From Tannerellaceae bacterium (lineage in GTDB: Bacteria > Bacteroidota > Bacteroidia > Bacteroidales > Tannerellaceae), in NCBI GenBank assembly GCA_031288175.1, contig JAITRW010000038.1, positions 1 through 59,795 of the forward strand: 59,795 nucleotides of DNA. The letters run 5' to 3'. The position numbers and the translations under genes were made by a program. Positions within the stretch are counted from its first letter, which is position 1. Each line of letters begins with the position of its first letter. Below the pieces are notes generated by a model that made no database searches, was not told the origin of the DNA, and saw nothing but the letters and a program-made list of their open reading frames with translations. Below, piece after piece: positions 1 to 8,358 of this stretch.

Positions 1-1
1 T

Positions 2-487
2 ATCCTTATCGGCCAATTCAGAAACGCCTCCCCCAAAGAACAGACCCGCCTTCACGAGTTCTATCTGGCCAACACGCGATACATCAACAACTGGGACCTC
101 GTCGACCTCTCCGCCCCCTATATTGTCGGTGCATACCTGGTCGACAAGGATCGTGCCTTTGTCAAGCAGTTAGCCTTCCACGGAAACCTTTGGGAACAGC
201 GCATCGGTATTCTTGCCACCCTTGCTTTCATCCGCCGCAGAGAGTATGAAGAACTCTTTGAAATCATTGCCCATTTTATAAAAGAAAGTCACCCACATGA
301 CCTTATTCAGAAGGCCCTCGGTTGGATGCTCCGCGAACTTGGCAAGAGAGATAAAGTTGTGCTGACCAACTACCTGACCCTCCACGCCCCCCATCTCCCC
401 CGAACCACCCTCCGTTACGCCATTGAACACTACCCTCCCCTCTCCCGCCGTTCCTTTCTCACCTTACCTGTCGGAATGAAGAAGTAA
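2..487 (+). CDS. DNA alkylation repair protein, AlkD-like, 3' part
   Basis: This is the C-terminal 161 residues of a gene cut by the left edge of the window, so no start is visible. The reading frame contains NNWDLVDLSA followed by LWEQRIGILAT and ALGWMLRELGKRD. These match the conserved blocks of the AlkD family of HEAT-repeat DNA glycosylases, in which the Trp and Asp of the first block, the Arg of the second and the Trp of the third line the alkylated-base pocket. All four appear present. The family excises positively charged alkylated purines such as 3-methyladenine and 7-methylguanine. The gene converges on hemW with a 31-bp gap. The family assignment is fairly secure; the substrate is inferred from the family. 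Confidence 0.8.
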   Translation: MLIGQFRNASPKEQTRLHEFYLANTRYINNWDLVDLSAPYIVGAYLVDKDRAFVKQLAFHGNLWEQRIGILATLAFIRRREYEELFEIIAHFIKESHPHDLIQKALGWMLRELGKRDKVVLTNYLTLHAPHLPRTTLRYAIEHYPPLSRRSFLTLPVGMKK

Positions 488-518
488 ATCAACAATATAT
501 GACTATAAATTTGGTTAA

Positions 519-1649
519 TTACCCCCTCCGGATAGGGTCAAGGAGGATTAGAGACCTGAGGATGGCGTCACAAAGTAGCATACCGTCTACCGTCAGGTGG
601 AATGTATCCTCTGTACCTACCAGTAACCCCCTGTCAATGAAAGGCTTCACATTTTGGCAGAGACTCTCCGCAAACCTCTCGCCGAAGAGTCGGCTCACTT
701 CCTCCATCCGGATACCCCATTTTGTCCGTAGGCGCGTGATTAAGTATTCGTTGAACTGCTCTGTGAGCGAAAGCTTTTCCACCGTACAGGGCAGTTTCCC
801 TTCAGAGAGGGAGGAGAGGTAGAGCGGCAGCGAACGCACATTCGCCTCCCGCCTTATGCCTCGGAAAGAATGAGCCGAAGGGCCAAGCCCGATATACGGT
901 TCTCCCTTCCAGTACGCTGTGTTATGGCGGGAGAAGCATCCTTCTTTGGCAAAGTTCGACAATTCGTAATGTACGTAACCTGCGGTGGAGAGACGTTGGT
1001 GAAAGTAGAGAAATTGAGAGGCGGAAATTTCTTCGTCTATCGGGGACAGTCCTTTTTGGAGGAGTTCATAGAGCGGCGTTCCTTCTTCGTAGGTGAGATG
1101 GTAAGCCGAGATATGGGGAAGGTCAAGGCGGAGGGCTGCCTCAAGACTGTTTTCCTTCTCTGCCACCGGAAGCCCGTAGATAAGGTCAATACTCAGGTTC
1201 TCATAGCCGACCAGTCGGCATAAGTCGATAGCACGCAATGCCTGGCGAGCGGTATGCCGCCGACCGAGGAACCGGAGCACCTCATCATCAAAACTCTGCA
1301 CGCCAAGACTGATACGGTTGAAAGGCAGGGAACGCAGGGAACGTACATATTCTGGCGAAAGGTCATCAGGATTCGCTTCGAGGGTAAACTCCGTACAATG
1401 GGATAGGTCAAAATAACGGTCGGCAGCTTCTACGATTCCTTCGAGCAACGTAAGCGGCAACAGGGAGGGTGTACCACCTCCGATATAGAAAGTCTGTGGC
1501 TCCTCTCCCAGGAAATCCCTGCGCAGTTCCATCTCCTTCCGTAATGCCTCCACATAAGCCGTCGTCTGACCGATTTCCGGAACGGAAAAGAAGTCACAAT
1601 AGATACACTTCCTGAGGCAGAAAGGCACATGCACATAGACACCAGCCAC
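519..1649 (-). CDS. hemW: HemW-type radical SAM heme chaperone
   Basis: The 376-residue protein opens with an oxygen-independent coproporphyrinogen oxidase-like radical SAM domain. The [4Fe-4S] cysteines are C11, C15 and C18 (CLRKCIYC), followed by the SAM-binding GGGTPS motif. The HNTAYW block and GLGPSAHS further on are typical of HemW rather than HemN. HemW binds heme and hands it to client enzymes; true coproporphyrinogen oxidase activity is not expected. It is the last gene of a tight minus-strand operon and starts 2 bp after the tsaB stop codon. Length is normal for the family. Confidence 0.9.
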   Translation of the reverse strand: MAGVYVHVPFCLRKCIYCDFFSVPEIGQTTAYVEALRKEMELRRDFLGEEPQTFYIGGGTPSLLPLTLLEGIVEAADRYFDLSHCTEFTLEANPDDLSPEYVRSLRSLPFNRISLGVQSFDDEVLRFLGRRHTARQALRAIDLCRLVGYENLSIDLIYGLPVAEKENSLEAALRLDLPHISAYHLTYEEGTPLYELLQKGLSPIDEEISASQFLYFHQRLSTAGYVHYELSNFAKEGCFSRHNTAYWKGEPYIGLGPSAHSFRGIRREANVRSLPLYLSSLSEGKLPCTVEKLSLTEQFNEYLITRLRTKWGIRMEEVSRLFGERFAESLCQNVKPFIDRGLLVGTEDTFHLTVDGMLLCDAILRSLILLDPIRRG

Positions 1650-1651
1650 CG

Positions 1652-2347
1652 CTAAAAGATTTTTTTCTTAGGCAACGTCGGCTGGAAATCTCTGAAATAG
1701 AGCGGCTCGAAATACGCTACGTCCACAAATTCGGAATTCAAGAATGCTCTCTCGGCAGGTATTGCCATGTCACTTGCCTTGGGATGGATATCTTCGAGAA
1801 AACGAACATTCGGCCGGTTGTATAACTCGCGACATTTATAAGCCCCACTACCCACAAAAAACACCTCCGGAGATTGCATGCAATCAATAAACGTCTCTTC
1901 CGTGATCAAACCTGCTTTCGTCTGCCTGAGCACACGGAGGTCTTGATTGTATACGCCATAATATACTTCCTTTCCACGTGTATCAAGGACAGCAATATAG
2001 CGGCAATCCCCACAACTACATTCCTTCTTGGCCGCCGAAACCAGTATATCCAGTGTCGGTATACCGATGAGCGGTATACCGATGAGCGGTATACCGTAAC
2101 CAAAACAGATACCCTTCGCAAGCGATACCCCGATACGGAGACCTGTATACGATCCCGGGCCGCAACTCACCGCTACTGCATCCGGTCTCTCTTCCTCGCC
2201 CAAGGCAGTCAGCATCTCCTGCACATACACTGCCGCCACTTCGGCATGCGCATTCTCTTTTTCTGCTTCCCTGTAATAGAGTATCTTCTCCTGAGAGGAT
2301 AAGGCGACGGAGCAAAACGTCGTCGAAGTTTCGATGAGGAGTATCAC
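1652..2347 (-). CDS. tsaB: tRNA threonylcarbamoyladenosine biosynthesis protein TsaB
   Basis: The 231-residue protein begins MILLIETSTTFCSVAL and has the AVSCGPGSYTGLRIGVSLAKG block of TsaB, the non-catalytic partner of TsaD in making the universal t6A modification of ANN-decoding tRNAs. The ASKHA-type N-terminal fold is intact. A five-residue segment, GIPLI, is duplicated in tandem just after the glycine-rich block because of a 15-bp DNA repeat, in a place where family members usually carry a single copy. The gene lies 6 bp downstream of recR and 2 bp upstream of hemW, so it is co-transcribed with both. Confidence 0.9.
   Translation of the reverse strand: MILLIETSTTFCSVALSSQEKILYYREAEKENAHAEVAAVYVQEMLTALGEEERPDAVAVSCGPGSYTGLRIGVSLAKGICFGYGIPLIGIPLIGIPTLDILVSAAKKECSCGDCRYIAVLDTRGKEVYYGVYNQDLRVLRQTKAGLITEETFIDCMQSPEVFFVGSGAYKCRELYNRPNVRFLEDIHPKASDMAIPAERAFLNSEFVDVAYFEPLYFRDFQPTLPKKKIF
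2057..2096 (-). repeat. 15-bp in-frame tandem repeat inside tsaB
   Basis: The unit CGGTATACCGATGAG (plus-strand reading) occurs twice in full and then as a third partial copy of 10 bases. It encodes GIPLI-GIPLI-GIP in TsaB. Because the unit is a multiple of three, gain or loss of a copy would keep the frame. The identical copies suggest recent replication slippage. Confidence 0.9.
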
Positions 2348-2353
2348 CGCAAG

Positions 2354-2971
2354 TCAATTTATAAATTGGTCATCAAAACGTGTCCGATTCAGAATAGAGC
2401 GTCCCAAGGTAACTTCATCGGCGTATTCTATCTCATCCCCTACCGAAACCCCACGTGCGAGTATACTGACAGGAACATGATAATCCGACAGTCTTTTATA
2501 AATGAAGAAATTGGTCGTTTCTCCATCCATCGTGGTGCTGAGTGCAAGGATTACCTCTGCAATTCCACCGTCGGCAACCCTTTCGGCAAGGCTCTCTATT
2601 TTCAGGTCATTCGGACCTATCCCATCAATGGGAGAGATCCGTCCCCCCAATACGTGATAAAGTCCCCTATACTGTCCCGTATTTTCTATCGCCATCATCT
2701 CTTTTATACTTTCTACCACGCAGACCAGCGAACGGTCTCGTTGCGGGGAAGCGCATATTGTACATATATCCGTGTCACTGATATTGTGACAGATGGGGCA
2801 GTAATGGATATCCCTTCGTAGTGCCAGTAGAGAGGAAGCCAGCCTTTCGGCGTAATCTTTTTCCCGTCGTAGCAAGTGGAATGCAAGCCGTGAGGCTGTC
2901 TTACGACCTATACCCGGTAAAGAGGAAAGTTCAGTGACGGCAGTTTCCAGAAGAGTGGAAGGAAAATCCAT
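2354..2971 (-). CDS. recR: Recombination mediator protein RecR
   Basis: The 205-residue protein has the RecR order of parts. A helix-hairpin-helix comes first ([17 protein letters not shown], about residues 18-34). A four-cysteine zinc finger follows (CPIC and CTIC, about residues 58-73). Then come a Toprim domain ([17 protein letters not shown]) and the C-terminal Walker-like region. RecR loads RecA on gapped DNA together with RecO and RecF. It starts 12 bp after the stop codon of the upstream nagZ-like gene. The only odd feature is the operon company, recombination next to cell-wall recycling and tRNA modification. Confidence 0.94.
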   Translation of the reverse strand: MDFPSTLLETAVTELSSLPGIGRKTASRLAFHLLRREKDYAERLASSLLALRRDIHYCPICHNISDTDICTICASPQRDRSLVCVVESIKEMMAIENTGQYRGLYHVLGGRISPIDGIGPNDLKIESLAERVADGGIAEVILALSTTMDGETTNFFIYKRLSDYHVPVSILARGVSVGDEIEYADEVTLGRSILNRTRFDDQFIN

Positions 2972-2983
2972 ATCAATTGCAGT

Positions 2984-5869
2984 TTAGCGGAGGAAAGATT
3001 TATAGATTTCGTCTTGAATCCGTTCCCTGAGGTCAAGGCGGGAGAGGAGAAGGTTTGTACGCGTTGGATGAACGCGATTACTCAAGAAGATGTAGATAAG
3101 TTGATTCTCAGGGTCTACCCAGAAACACGTCCCCGTATAACCCGTATGACCGTAAGTGGAAGGTGGAGCGAGGTATCCGCAAGGTGACGAGGTCATTGAA
3201 CGGGATGGTTTATCAAAACCAAGGCCTCGCCGTGAGTTTGGGCTTTTGTTGGAAGTGAAGAAACGGACGGTTTCCGCTGAGATATAACGCTCACCTCCAT
3301 ATCTTCCCTCGTTAAGGTAGAGTTGGAGTAACTTAGCGAGGTCATTAGCAGTAGAAAAAAGTCCTGCGTTACCTGATACCCCTCCTTGAAAAGCCGCCCC
3401 TTCGTCATGCACATAACCTTGCAAGATTTGTTTACGGACTATCTGATCATTTTCTGTCGGCACGATACGTTCGAGCGGAAAACGCCGTAATGGATTGTAA
3501 GTCGTCGTATGAGCGCCAAGCGGAACGTAGAAAGAACGATGTAGATATTCGTCCATTGCTATTCCCTTCATCTCCTCAAACATCATCTTGAGAAGGATGA
3601 AATTCACGCAACTGTACACGTAACGCCCTTGTTTCCCCATTCGGGCATTAAGGATGTCACGCCGGATATATTTCGGGAAAGAATCGCAGAGATAGAAATC
3701 TTGAGCTACCTGTATGGTATAATCTTTGTGAGGAAAAGTCGAGAAAAGACTGCTGTCGGTCAAAGCATCGCGAAAAAAATCTACTGTAGGAGGCAAGCCT
3801 GACCGATGGTAAAGCATGTCGCGGATAAGGATATTTGCTTTTTTCGTGTGAGCTACAAAAGAGAGGTGTTGGCCGAGCGGTTGTCTGAGTGTAAAGAGGT
3901 CTTCGTCGTAGGCCTTCATCAGTGCCGGAAGCGTAGCCGTTGCTTTGGTAACTGAAGCCAAATCGTAGATATGCTCCGTCGTAACGGCTGTCTGCTGGGA
4001 AGAGTCCGTATAACCGAAAGCTTTGTGGTAAATCACCCAACCATCTTTGGCCACCAGCAGTTGGCATCCAGGGTAAGCCCCTGTATCCAGTCCGAATTTC
4101 ACAAGGCGGTCGACAAGCGCCAGATGGAAAGGATCTATCCCCGCCTCCTCCGGCTCGTGGTATCCTAAACGTGTTTTCTCCGTCTCTATTCCTGTCCCCA
4201 TGTTAAATAGTTCCGGTACTGTCACAGGCAAGTGTCCCCTTACCGCAATTCCTCCGTAAATGGCTTGAGCAGCAAAATCCATCGTTCCCTGAGTTTCTTC
4301 ATACGCCATGAGAACCACTTTTGATTCCCGTATCATCGCCTTGTACTGTCGTGCATGATATGGAGAGGTGAAGAATACGAGTATCAGTTCGTGGTCGCCC
4401 GCCAACTGGCAAAGAATTTCGTTTTCCGCTATGCGTGTCGTGTGGACAGAACAGATCACCCTGTCGTAGTCGGTTAGGCGAGTGCGAATCTCCTTCATCC
4501 GTTCATAAGTTGCTGCCTGTTCAAGGGAAAAAAACGCCACTGAATCGTAACGACTCAATGACTGCTGAAAAACATTTCCCACCGGAGCACCCAACGAGAG
4601 AACAGCTATCCGTTTATTTCCCAATTCCCGTAAGGGGAGTAAGTCTTCCTCATTTTTCACCAGTGTCATGGCTTCGGCATTGAGTTTTGCAGACAGCCAT
4701 GCGGCATGCGGGGTAAGGAGGCGTTCCGATAAATTCTCTATCTCTACCGGCCGGTAGTTGTTTAATCCTAACGCATATTTGTATCGAAGTACTTTACGGC
4801 ATTTCTCTTCAATCAATTCTCGCCGGATAATCCCGCGGCGGACGGCCTTTCGTACCGCCTCAAAGTCCGTTGACAGCGACGAAGGTCCCAACAGAATGTC
4901 GTTTCCCGCCAACAATGCCTGCACCGACGCATTCGTTCCCTTTGCCGCCGCCCCTTTCATTTCCAGGGCATCCGTAAAACACAAACCGCCAAAGCCCAAC
5001 TCTCCTTGTAATAAACCCGTCACAATACGATGTGAAAATGACGATGCGATCGCATCAGGTTCTAATGCCGGAACCCGCAGATGACCTGTCATCATTCCCC
5101 CCAGTCCTCCCTTTATATAATGGACAAAGGGATGCAATTCAATACTATCCAAGCGCGTCCGGTCGTGTGTAACAAAGGGGAGCGTCCGGTGTGAATCTTC
5201 TGAGGTATCTCCATGACCCGGAAAGTGTTTGGCTACCGAAAGCACGCCCATCGACTCCAATCCTCGCGCATAGGCTAAACCCAAACGTATCACCAGATGG
5301 ATGTCTTCTCCAAAAGAACGAAGTCCGATAACCGGATTGTCCGCATTGCTATTCACGTCCATATCCGGCGCAAAGTTCACATGTATTCCCATCTCCCTGC
5401 ATTGCCGACCTACTTCCTTTCCGTAAGCCTCTGCCAGAGCTTCATTATTCCCGGCCCCGATCAACATGTTTTTTGGAAAGCGAACCGTTCCCTCCAGGCG
5501 CATCGCTAAACCCCACTCCCCATCCAACGCCACCAAGAGTGGTACCCGTGCCGCCGATTGCATTCGGTTTGTCACTTCCGCCTGGACACTGGCCTTTCCT
5601 TTTTGATACAGTACACCCCCTATACCGTAATCCCGTACATACCGGATGGTACGTTGCTTGTTTTCTTCGCTTTCGTTGGGATAAACGATCGGCATGAACA
5701 ATTGACCGATTTGCTCGTCTTCACTTAATGTCGTAAAGACCGAATCCACCCAATGTTCCATTACCGTTTGTTCCGTCGACTGTAACAATGACGGAAAAAC
5801 TTGTCCCATTGCCGAGACAATGAATAGAATGAATAGGCCAGTAACTATACCCCTACAGATCCATCTCAT
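2984..5869 (-). CDS. GH3 beta-N-acetylhexosaminidase fused to a serine beta-lactamase-like domain
   Basis: The N-terminal half is a NagZ-like glycoside hydrolase 3 domain with the diagnostic KHFPGHGDTSEDSH loop (catalytic His/Asp dyad) and FTDALEMKGA carrying the nucleophile Asp. After a GH3 C-terminal domain, residues from about 590 form a class C beta-lactamase/DD-peptidase-like serine hydrolase with SVTK (SxxK), a YSC motif and HTGYTG near the end. This fusion is common in Bacteroidales and is thought to act on peptidoglycan or muropeptides. An N-terminal hydrophobic segment acts as signal or anchor. I chose the start at 5869 because a TACCTTTG -7 box (5883-5876) lies inside the longer reading frame that would start at 5890. 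It leads the operon nagZ-recR-tsaB-hemW. Confidence 0.87.
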   Translation of the reverse strand: MRWICRGIVTGLFILFIVSAMGQVFPSLLQSTEQTVMEHWVDSVFTTLSEDEQIGQLFMPIVYPNESEENKQRTIRYVRDYGIGGVLYQKGKASVQAEVTNRMQSAARVPLLVALDGEWGLAMRLEGTVRFPKNMLIGAGNNEALAEAYGKEVGRQCREMGIHVNFAPDMDVNSNADNPVIGLRSFGEDIHLVIRLGLAYARGLESMGVLSVAKHFPGHGDTSEDSHRTLPFVTHDRTRLDSIELHPFVHYIKGGLGGMMTGHLRVPALEPDAIASSFSHRIVTGLLQGELGFGGLCFTDALEMKGAAAKGTNASVQALLAGNDILLGPSSLSTDFEAVRKAVRRGIIRRELIEEKCRKVLRYKYALGLNNYRPVEIENLSERLLTPHAAWLSAKLNAEAMTLVKNEEDLLPLRELGNKRIAVLSLGAPVGNVFQQSLSRYDSVAFFSLEQAATYERMKEIRTRLTDYDRVICSVHTTRIAENEILCQLAGDHELILVFFTSPYHARQYKAMIRESKVVLMAYEETQGTMDFAAQAIYGGIAVRGHLPVTVPELFNMGTGIETEKTRLGYHEPEEAGIDPFHLALVDRLVKFGLDTGAYPGCQLLVAKDGWVIYHKAFGYTDSSQQTAVTTEHIYDLASVTKATATLPALMKAYDEDLFTLRQPLGQHLSFVAHTKKANILIRDMLYHRSGLPPTVDFFRDALTDSSLFSTFPHKDYTIQVAQDFYLCDSFPKYIRRDILNARMGKQGRYVYSCVNFILLKMMFEEMKGIAMDEYLHRSFYVPLGAHTTTYNPLRRFPLERIVPTENDQIVRKQILQGYVHDEGAAFQGGVSGNAGLFSTANDLAKLLQLYLNEGRYGGERYISAETVRFFTSNKSPNSRRGLGFDKPSRSMTSSPCGYLAPPSTYGHTGYTGTCFWVDPENQLIYIFLSNRVHPTRTNLLLSRLDLRERIQDEIYKSFLR

Positions 5870-5875
5870 GCGGTA

Positions 5876-5883
5876 CAAAGGTA
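5876..5883 (-). promoter_or_regulatory. -7 box TACCTTTG for the nagZ-recR-tsaB-hemW operon
   Basis: On the minus strand TACCTTTG matches the Bacteroidota -7 consensus TAnnTTTG exactly. It ends only 6 nt before the ATG at 5869, so the transcript would have a very short leader or none. No good -33 TTTG is seen at the expected distance. Confidence 0.55.
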
Positions 5884-5928
5884 AGCACATTTAAAACAGA
5901 GCAGAAGTGAAAAATTGTCTCTTGTTTT

Positions 5929-5936
5929 TACTTTTG
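5929..5936 (+). promoter_or_regulatory. -7 box TACTTTTG for the sufT-like/lpxH operon
   Basis: TACTTTTG matches the Bacteroidota -7 consensus and lies 10 nt before the ATG at 5947, divergent from the nagZ promoter. Both promoters fit in the roughly 77-bp divergent intergenic space. Confidence 0.55.
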
Positions 5937-5946
5937 CAACAAAGTT

Positions 5947-6276
5947 ATGAGACATATGGAAAATGACTGCTGCCACACTACCGAAGAGGCTATTATAGCG
6001 ATGCTCAAAACGGTTTACGACCCCGAAATACCGGTTAACCTGTATGATCTTGGACTGATCTACAAGATAGAAATCAGCCCTGATCAAGATGTAACCATTG
6101 AAATGACCCTTACTTCCCCCGGTTGTCCTATGGCTGACTATCTTATGGAAGATGTCCGCATGAAGGTAAGTTCCGTCGAAGGCGTCCGTCATGTCAATGT
6201 TCGTCTTGTCTTTGAACCGGAGTGGAACAAGGATATGATGTCCGACGAAGCTAAATTGGAGTTAGGTTTCCTCTGA
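5947..6276 (+). CDS. MIP18/DUF59 family (SufT-like) iron-sulfur assembly protein
   Basis: The 109-residue protein is a single MIP18/DUF59 domain with the family block DPEIPVNLYDLGLIY, then TSPGCPMADYL carrying the conserved cysteine, and the final FEPEWNKDMMSDEAKLELGF. Homologues include SufT and PaaD-like proteins that help mature Fe-S proteins; the exact client here is unknown. An internal ATG at 5956 is an alternative start. The stop codon overlaps the ATG of lpxH by one base (TGATG), pointing to translational coupling. Confidence 0.88.
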   Translation: MRHMENDCCHTTEEAIIAMLKTVYDPEIPVNLYDLGLIYKIEISPDQDVTIEMTLTSPGCPMADYLMEDVRMKVSSVEGVRHVNVRLVFEPEWNKDMMSDEAKLELGFL

Positions 6277-7004
6277 TGAGTATTTACTTCACGGCCGATG
6301 CGCATCTCGGCGGCCGATGCCATCCGGATCCCCCGGCTGTGGAACGCCGTATGGTACGTTGGCTCGAAAGTGTACACCTTGACGCCCAAGCGATCTGGTT
6401 CCTTGGAGACACCTTCGATTATTGGTTCGAGTATCGCCATGTTATCCCTAAGGGTTATACTCGTTTTTTTGGCAAGCTTGCCGAACTCGCCGATGACGGC
6501 ATTGAGCTCCATTTCTTTACCGGTAACCATGACGTCTGGCTTTTCGACTATCTTCCCGAACAACTCGGCGCCGTCATTCACCGTACGCCTCTTATCGTCG
6601 ATCTCCTCGGGACCACTTTCTTCCTTGCCCACGGTGATGAAGCTGACCCTAATCCCGCCTTCCGCCTTCTTCGTACCCTTTTCCGCTCCCCTTTGTGCCA
6701 GAGCCTTTATGCCGCTATCCATCCCCGCTGGTCTATGGCTTTTGCCCATCGCTGGTCGTATCGCAGCCGCTCCTCCCATTCCTGCAAGCCCGAGAACCTG
6801 ACTCCTTACATTGATTTTGCCCAAACTGCTGTTCAAAGCGATCCTGACATCGCTTATCTCATCTTCGGACACCTCCACTGTCCTCTTGAACTCCCCCTTT
6901 CTCCTCCGAATACTGTTCCCCGTCTCTTTATACTCGGTGACTGGATCACCTCCCCTACTTCCCTCCGCTGGGATGGACAGACTCTCTCCTACCATCCCTG
7001 CTGA
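6276..7004 (+). CDS. lpxH: UDP-2,3-diacylglucosamine diphosphatase LpxH
   Basis: The 242-residue protein is a calcineurin-like metallophosphoesterase. The metal-binding blocks appear in order: DAHLGG, GDTFDYW, GNHDVW, HGDEAD and GHLHCP. The overall pattern is that of LpxH, which converts UDP-2,3-diacylglucosamine to lipid X in lipid A synthesis at the inner face of the inner membrane. The gene is coupled to the SufT-like gene by a 1-base overlap. Downstream is not another gene but a 303-bp region with the first paired palindrome and an intrinsic terminator. Confidence 0.87.
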   Translation: MSIYFTADAHLGGRCHPDPPAVERRMVRWLESVHLDAQAIWFLGDTFDYWFEYRHVIPKGYTRFFGKLAELADDGIELHFFTGNHDVWLFDYLPEQLGAVIHRTPLIVDLLGTTFFLAHGDEADPNPAFRLLRTLFRSPLCQSLYAAIHPRWSMAFAHRWSYRSRSSHSCKPENLTPYIDFAQTAVQSDPDIAYLIFGHLHCPLELPLSPPNTVPRLFILGDWITSPTSLRWDGQTLSYHPC

Positions 7005-7060
7005 TACCTGAATCTCTAATCTCTCCGATCCTGCACTAAGTGGAGAAACGCAAAACTCAC

Positions 7061-7257
7061 CATAGTTCTAATTGAACTATGGTGATTCCCTCAAATCGTT
7101 GATCCACGAAGGCAACGCGAAGGTAATACTTTCTTTTTTAATAGAAACTTTATGAGGGGGTATATCCGGTACTCGAACCGGATATACCCTTTTCATGCTT
7201 CAAAGTACCCTGTTTTCCCAATTACCCATACACCTGCATAGTTCAATTAGAACTACG
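7061..7257. repeat. Paired palindrome element 1 (two inverted 21-bp sites, spacer TAATT/AATTA)
   Basis: Site one (7061-7081) is CATAGTTC-TAATT-GAACTATG and site two (7237-7257) is CATAGTTC-AATTA-GAACTACG. Site two is the reverse complement of site one including the 5-nt spacer, with a single mismatch at 7256. The sites are separated by 155 bp. Site one is extended by TCAC/GTGA to a 12-bp stem (7057-7085). The interior contains an intrinsic terminator (7158-7193) and does not resemble the interiors of the other two elements. The element fills most of the 303-bp gap between lpxH and the ATP-grasp gene. I see no TAnnTTTG box in the interior on either strand. Confidence 0.85.
7158..7193 (+). terminator. 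Intrinsic terminator downstream of lpxH
   Basis: A perfect 13-bp stem (GGGTATATCCGGT, 7158-7170, with ACCGGATATACCC, 7177-7189) closes a 6-nt loop and is followed by TTTT. It probably ends the sufT-like/lpxH transcript. It sits inside paired palindrome element 1. Confidence 0.8.
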
Positions 7258-7307
7258 GTAATTGTTTGGAACAGAGTGCGAATTAAATAATTTAAAATCA
7301 GTAATTT

Positions 7308-8228
7308 ATGTTTGTACGTGATATCATAGAAAAAAACCTGTTTCGTGCGAATGCAAGTTTGTATTATGCACTTAGGTACTGGCGCCACCGTAGACGGATT
7401 CCGCATTTTAAGAATCCTTCGGATCTCTCGGAATATCTATTGGCAGCACAATTAAAACCCGACTTCATGCGCTTTGCTCCATTCGCAGATAAAATAAAAG
7501 TACGGGATTATATCAGAAGTAAAGGACTTTCAGATCTTCTTCCTCAAATTTATCAAATAGTTCAAGATGCGAATCAGATAGATTTTGACGCCCTTCCGGA
7601 TAAGTTTGTACTGAAAACCAATCATGGGTGTGGCGGCCATATCGTGTGTAAAAATAAGACTGTTTTCGACAAAAAGAAGGCTGTTGAGACATTGAATTTT
7701 TTAGTGAAAACTACCTATTCTATCATGGAGCCTCACTATACATATATAGAACCTGTTATCTATGCGGAACAATTGATTGAATGTAAAAAACAGAAAGATA
7801 GCCTTAGTGACTATAAATTTATGGTGTGTAATGCAGGGGAAGGATCCGCGGGGATGAAAGGTAAAAATAAGCCTGTAATACCCTGTATATTAGTAGTATG
7901 TGATAGATATATCGATTTGAAATTTTATGTCTACGATACGAATTGGAATAATATTAGTGAGAGATGGTTGAAAAGTAACCATAGACATCAGGGTAATGTC
8001 GAAAGGCCTGAAAATTTACAGAAGATGATAGAAATAGCCGGAAAGTTGGGTGAAGATTTTGAATTTGTTCGCGTGGATTTATACGATGTCGGTGATAGCG
8101 TCTATTTTTCTGAATTGACGTTTACCCCTGCGGGTGGTTACATGCCCTATTTTACGGATTTTGCTTTGAGAGAGATGTATAGACCGATCAAAGGTAACCT
8201 TGATAGTAACTTCTTTTCTCGGAAATAA
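7308..8228 (+). CDS. TupA-like ATP-grasp protein of a polysaccharide locus
   Basis: The 306-residue protein matches the TupA-like ATP-grasp family found in capsule and teichuronopeptide loci. Visible blocks are ALPDKFVLKTNHGCGGHIVC (nucleotide-binding Lys and glycine loop), EQLIE, DYKFMVCNAGE and the C-terminal VRVDLYDVGDSVYFSELTFTPAGGY with the metal-binding Asp and Glu. Family members are thought to ligate amino acids or similar groups to glycans, but the substrate here is unknown. The gene is AT-rich compared with lpxH. It stands alone between paired palindrome elements 1 and 2 and may be an independent transcription unit. Confidence 0.83.
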   Translation: MFVRDIIEKNLFRANASLYYALRYWRHRRRIPHFKNPSDLSEYLLAAQLKPDFMRFAPFADKIKVRDYIRSKGLSDLLPQIYQIVQDANQIDFDALPDKFVLKTNHGCGGHIVCKNKTVFDKKKAVETLNFLVKTTYSIMEPHYTYIEPVIYAEQLIECKKQKDSLSDYKFMVCNAGEGSAGMKGKNKPVIPCILVVCDRYIDLKFYVYDTNWNNISERWLKSNHRHQGNVERPENLQKMIEIAGKLGEDFEFVRVDLYDVGDSVYFSELTFTPAGGYMPYFTDFALREMYRPIKGNLDSNFFSRK

Positions 8229-8268
8229 AATTTCTACCTGTAAGTAAGAATCAATCGTTAATAATACC

Positions 8269-8276
8269 TACCTTTG
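8269..8276 (+). promoter_or_regulatory. -7 box TACCTTTG upstream of element 2
   Basis: TACCTTTG is an exact match to TAnnTTTG. Transcription from here would run through about 80 nt, including TGTGGA...TCCACA arms able to pair around 8325-8360, and then meet the strong intrinsic terminator at 8359-8396. The product would be a short leader or small RNA unless the terminator is read through. Confidence 0.5.
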
Positions 8277-8358
8277 CAACATACCTGTAAAGTACGGTAT
8301 CATCATCCCCGTCTGTGGAGGTGACGAGCTTTGTTGTATCTAAGCGAGTTGTATCCAC

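Noticed and set aside
6189-6995. 268-codon open frame on the minus strand opposite lpxH
   Set aside because: It lies entirely over lpxH, whose five metallophosphoesterase motifs are clear, and its translation has no recognisable domain.
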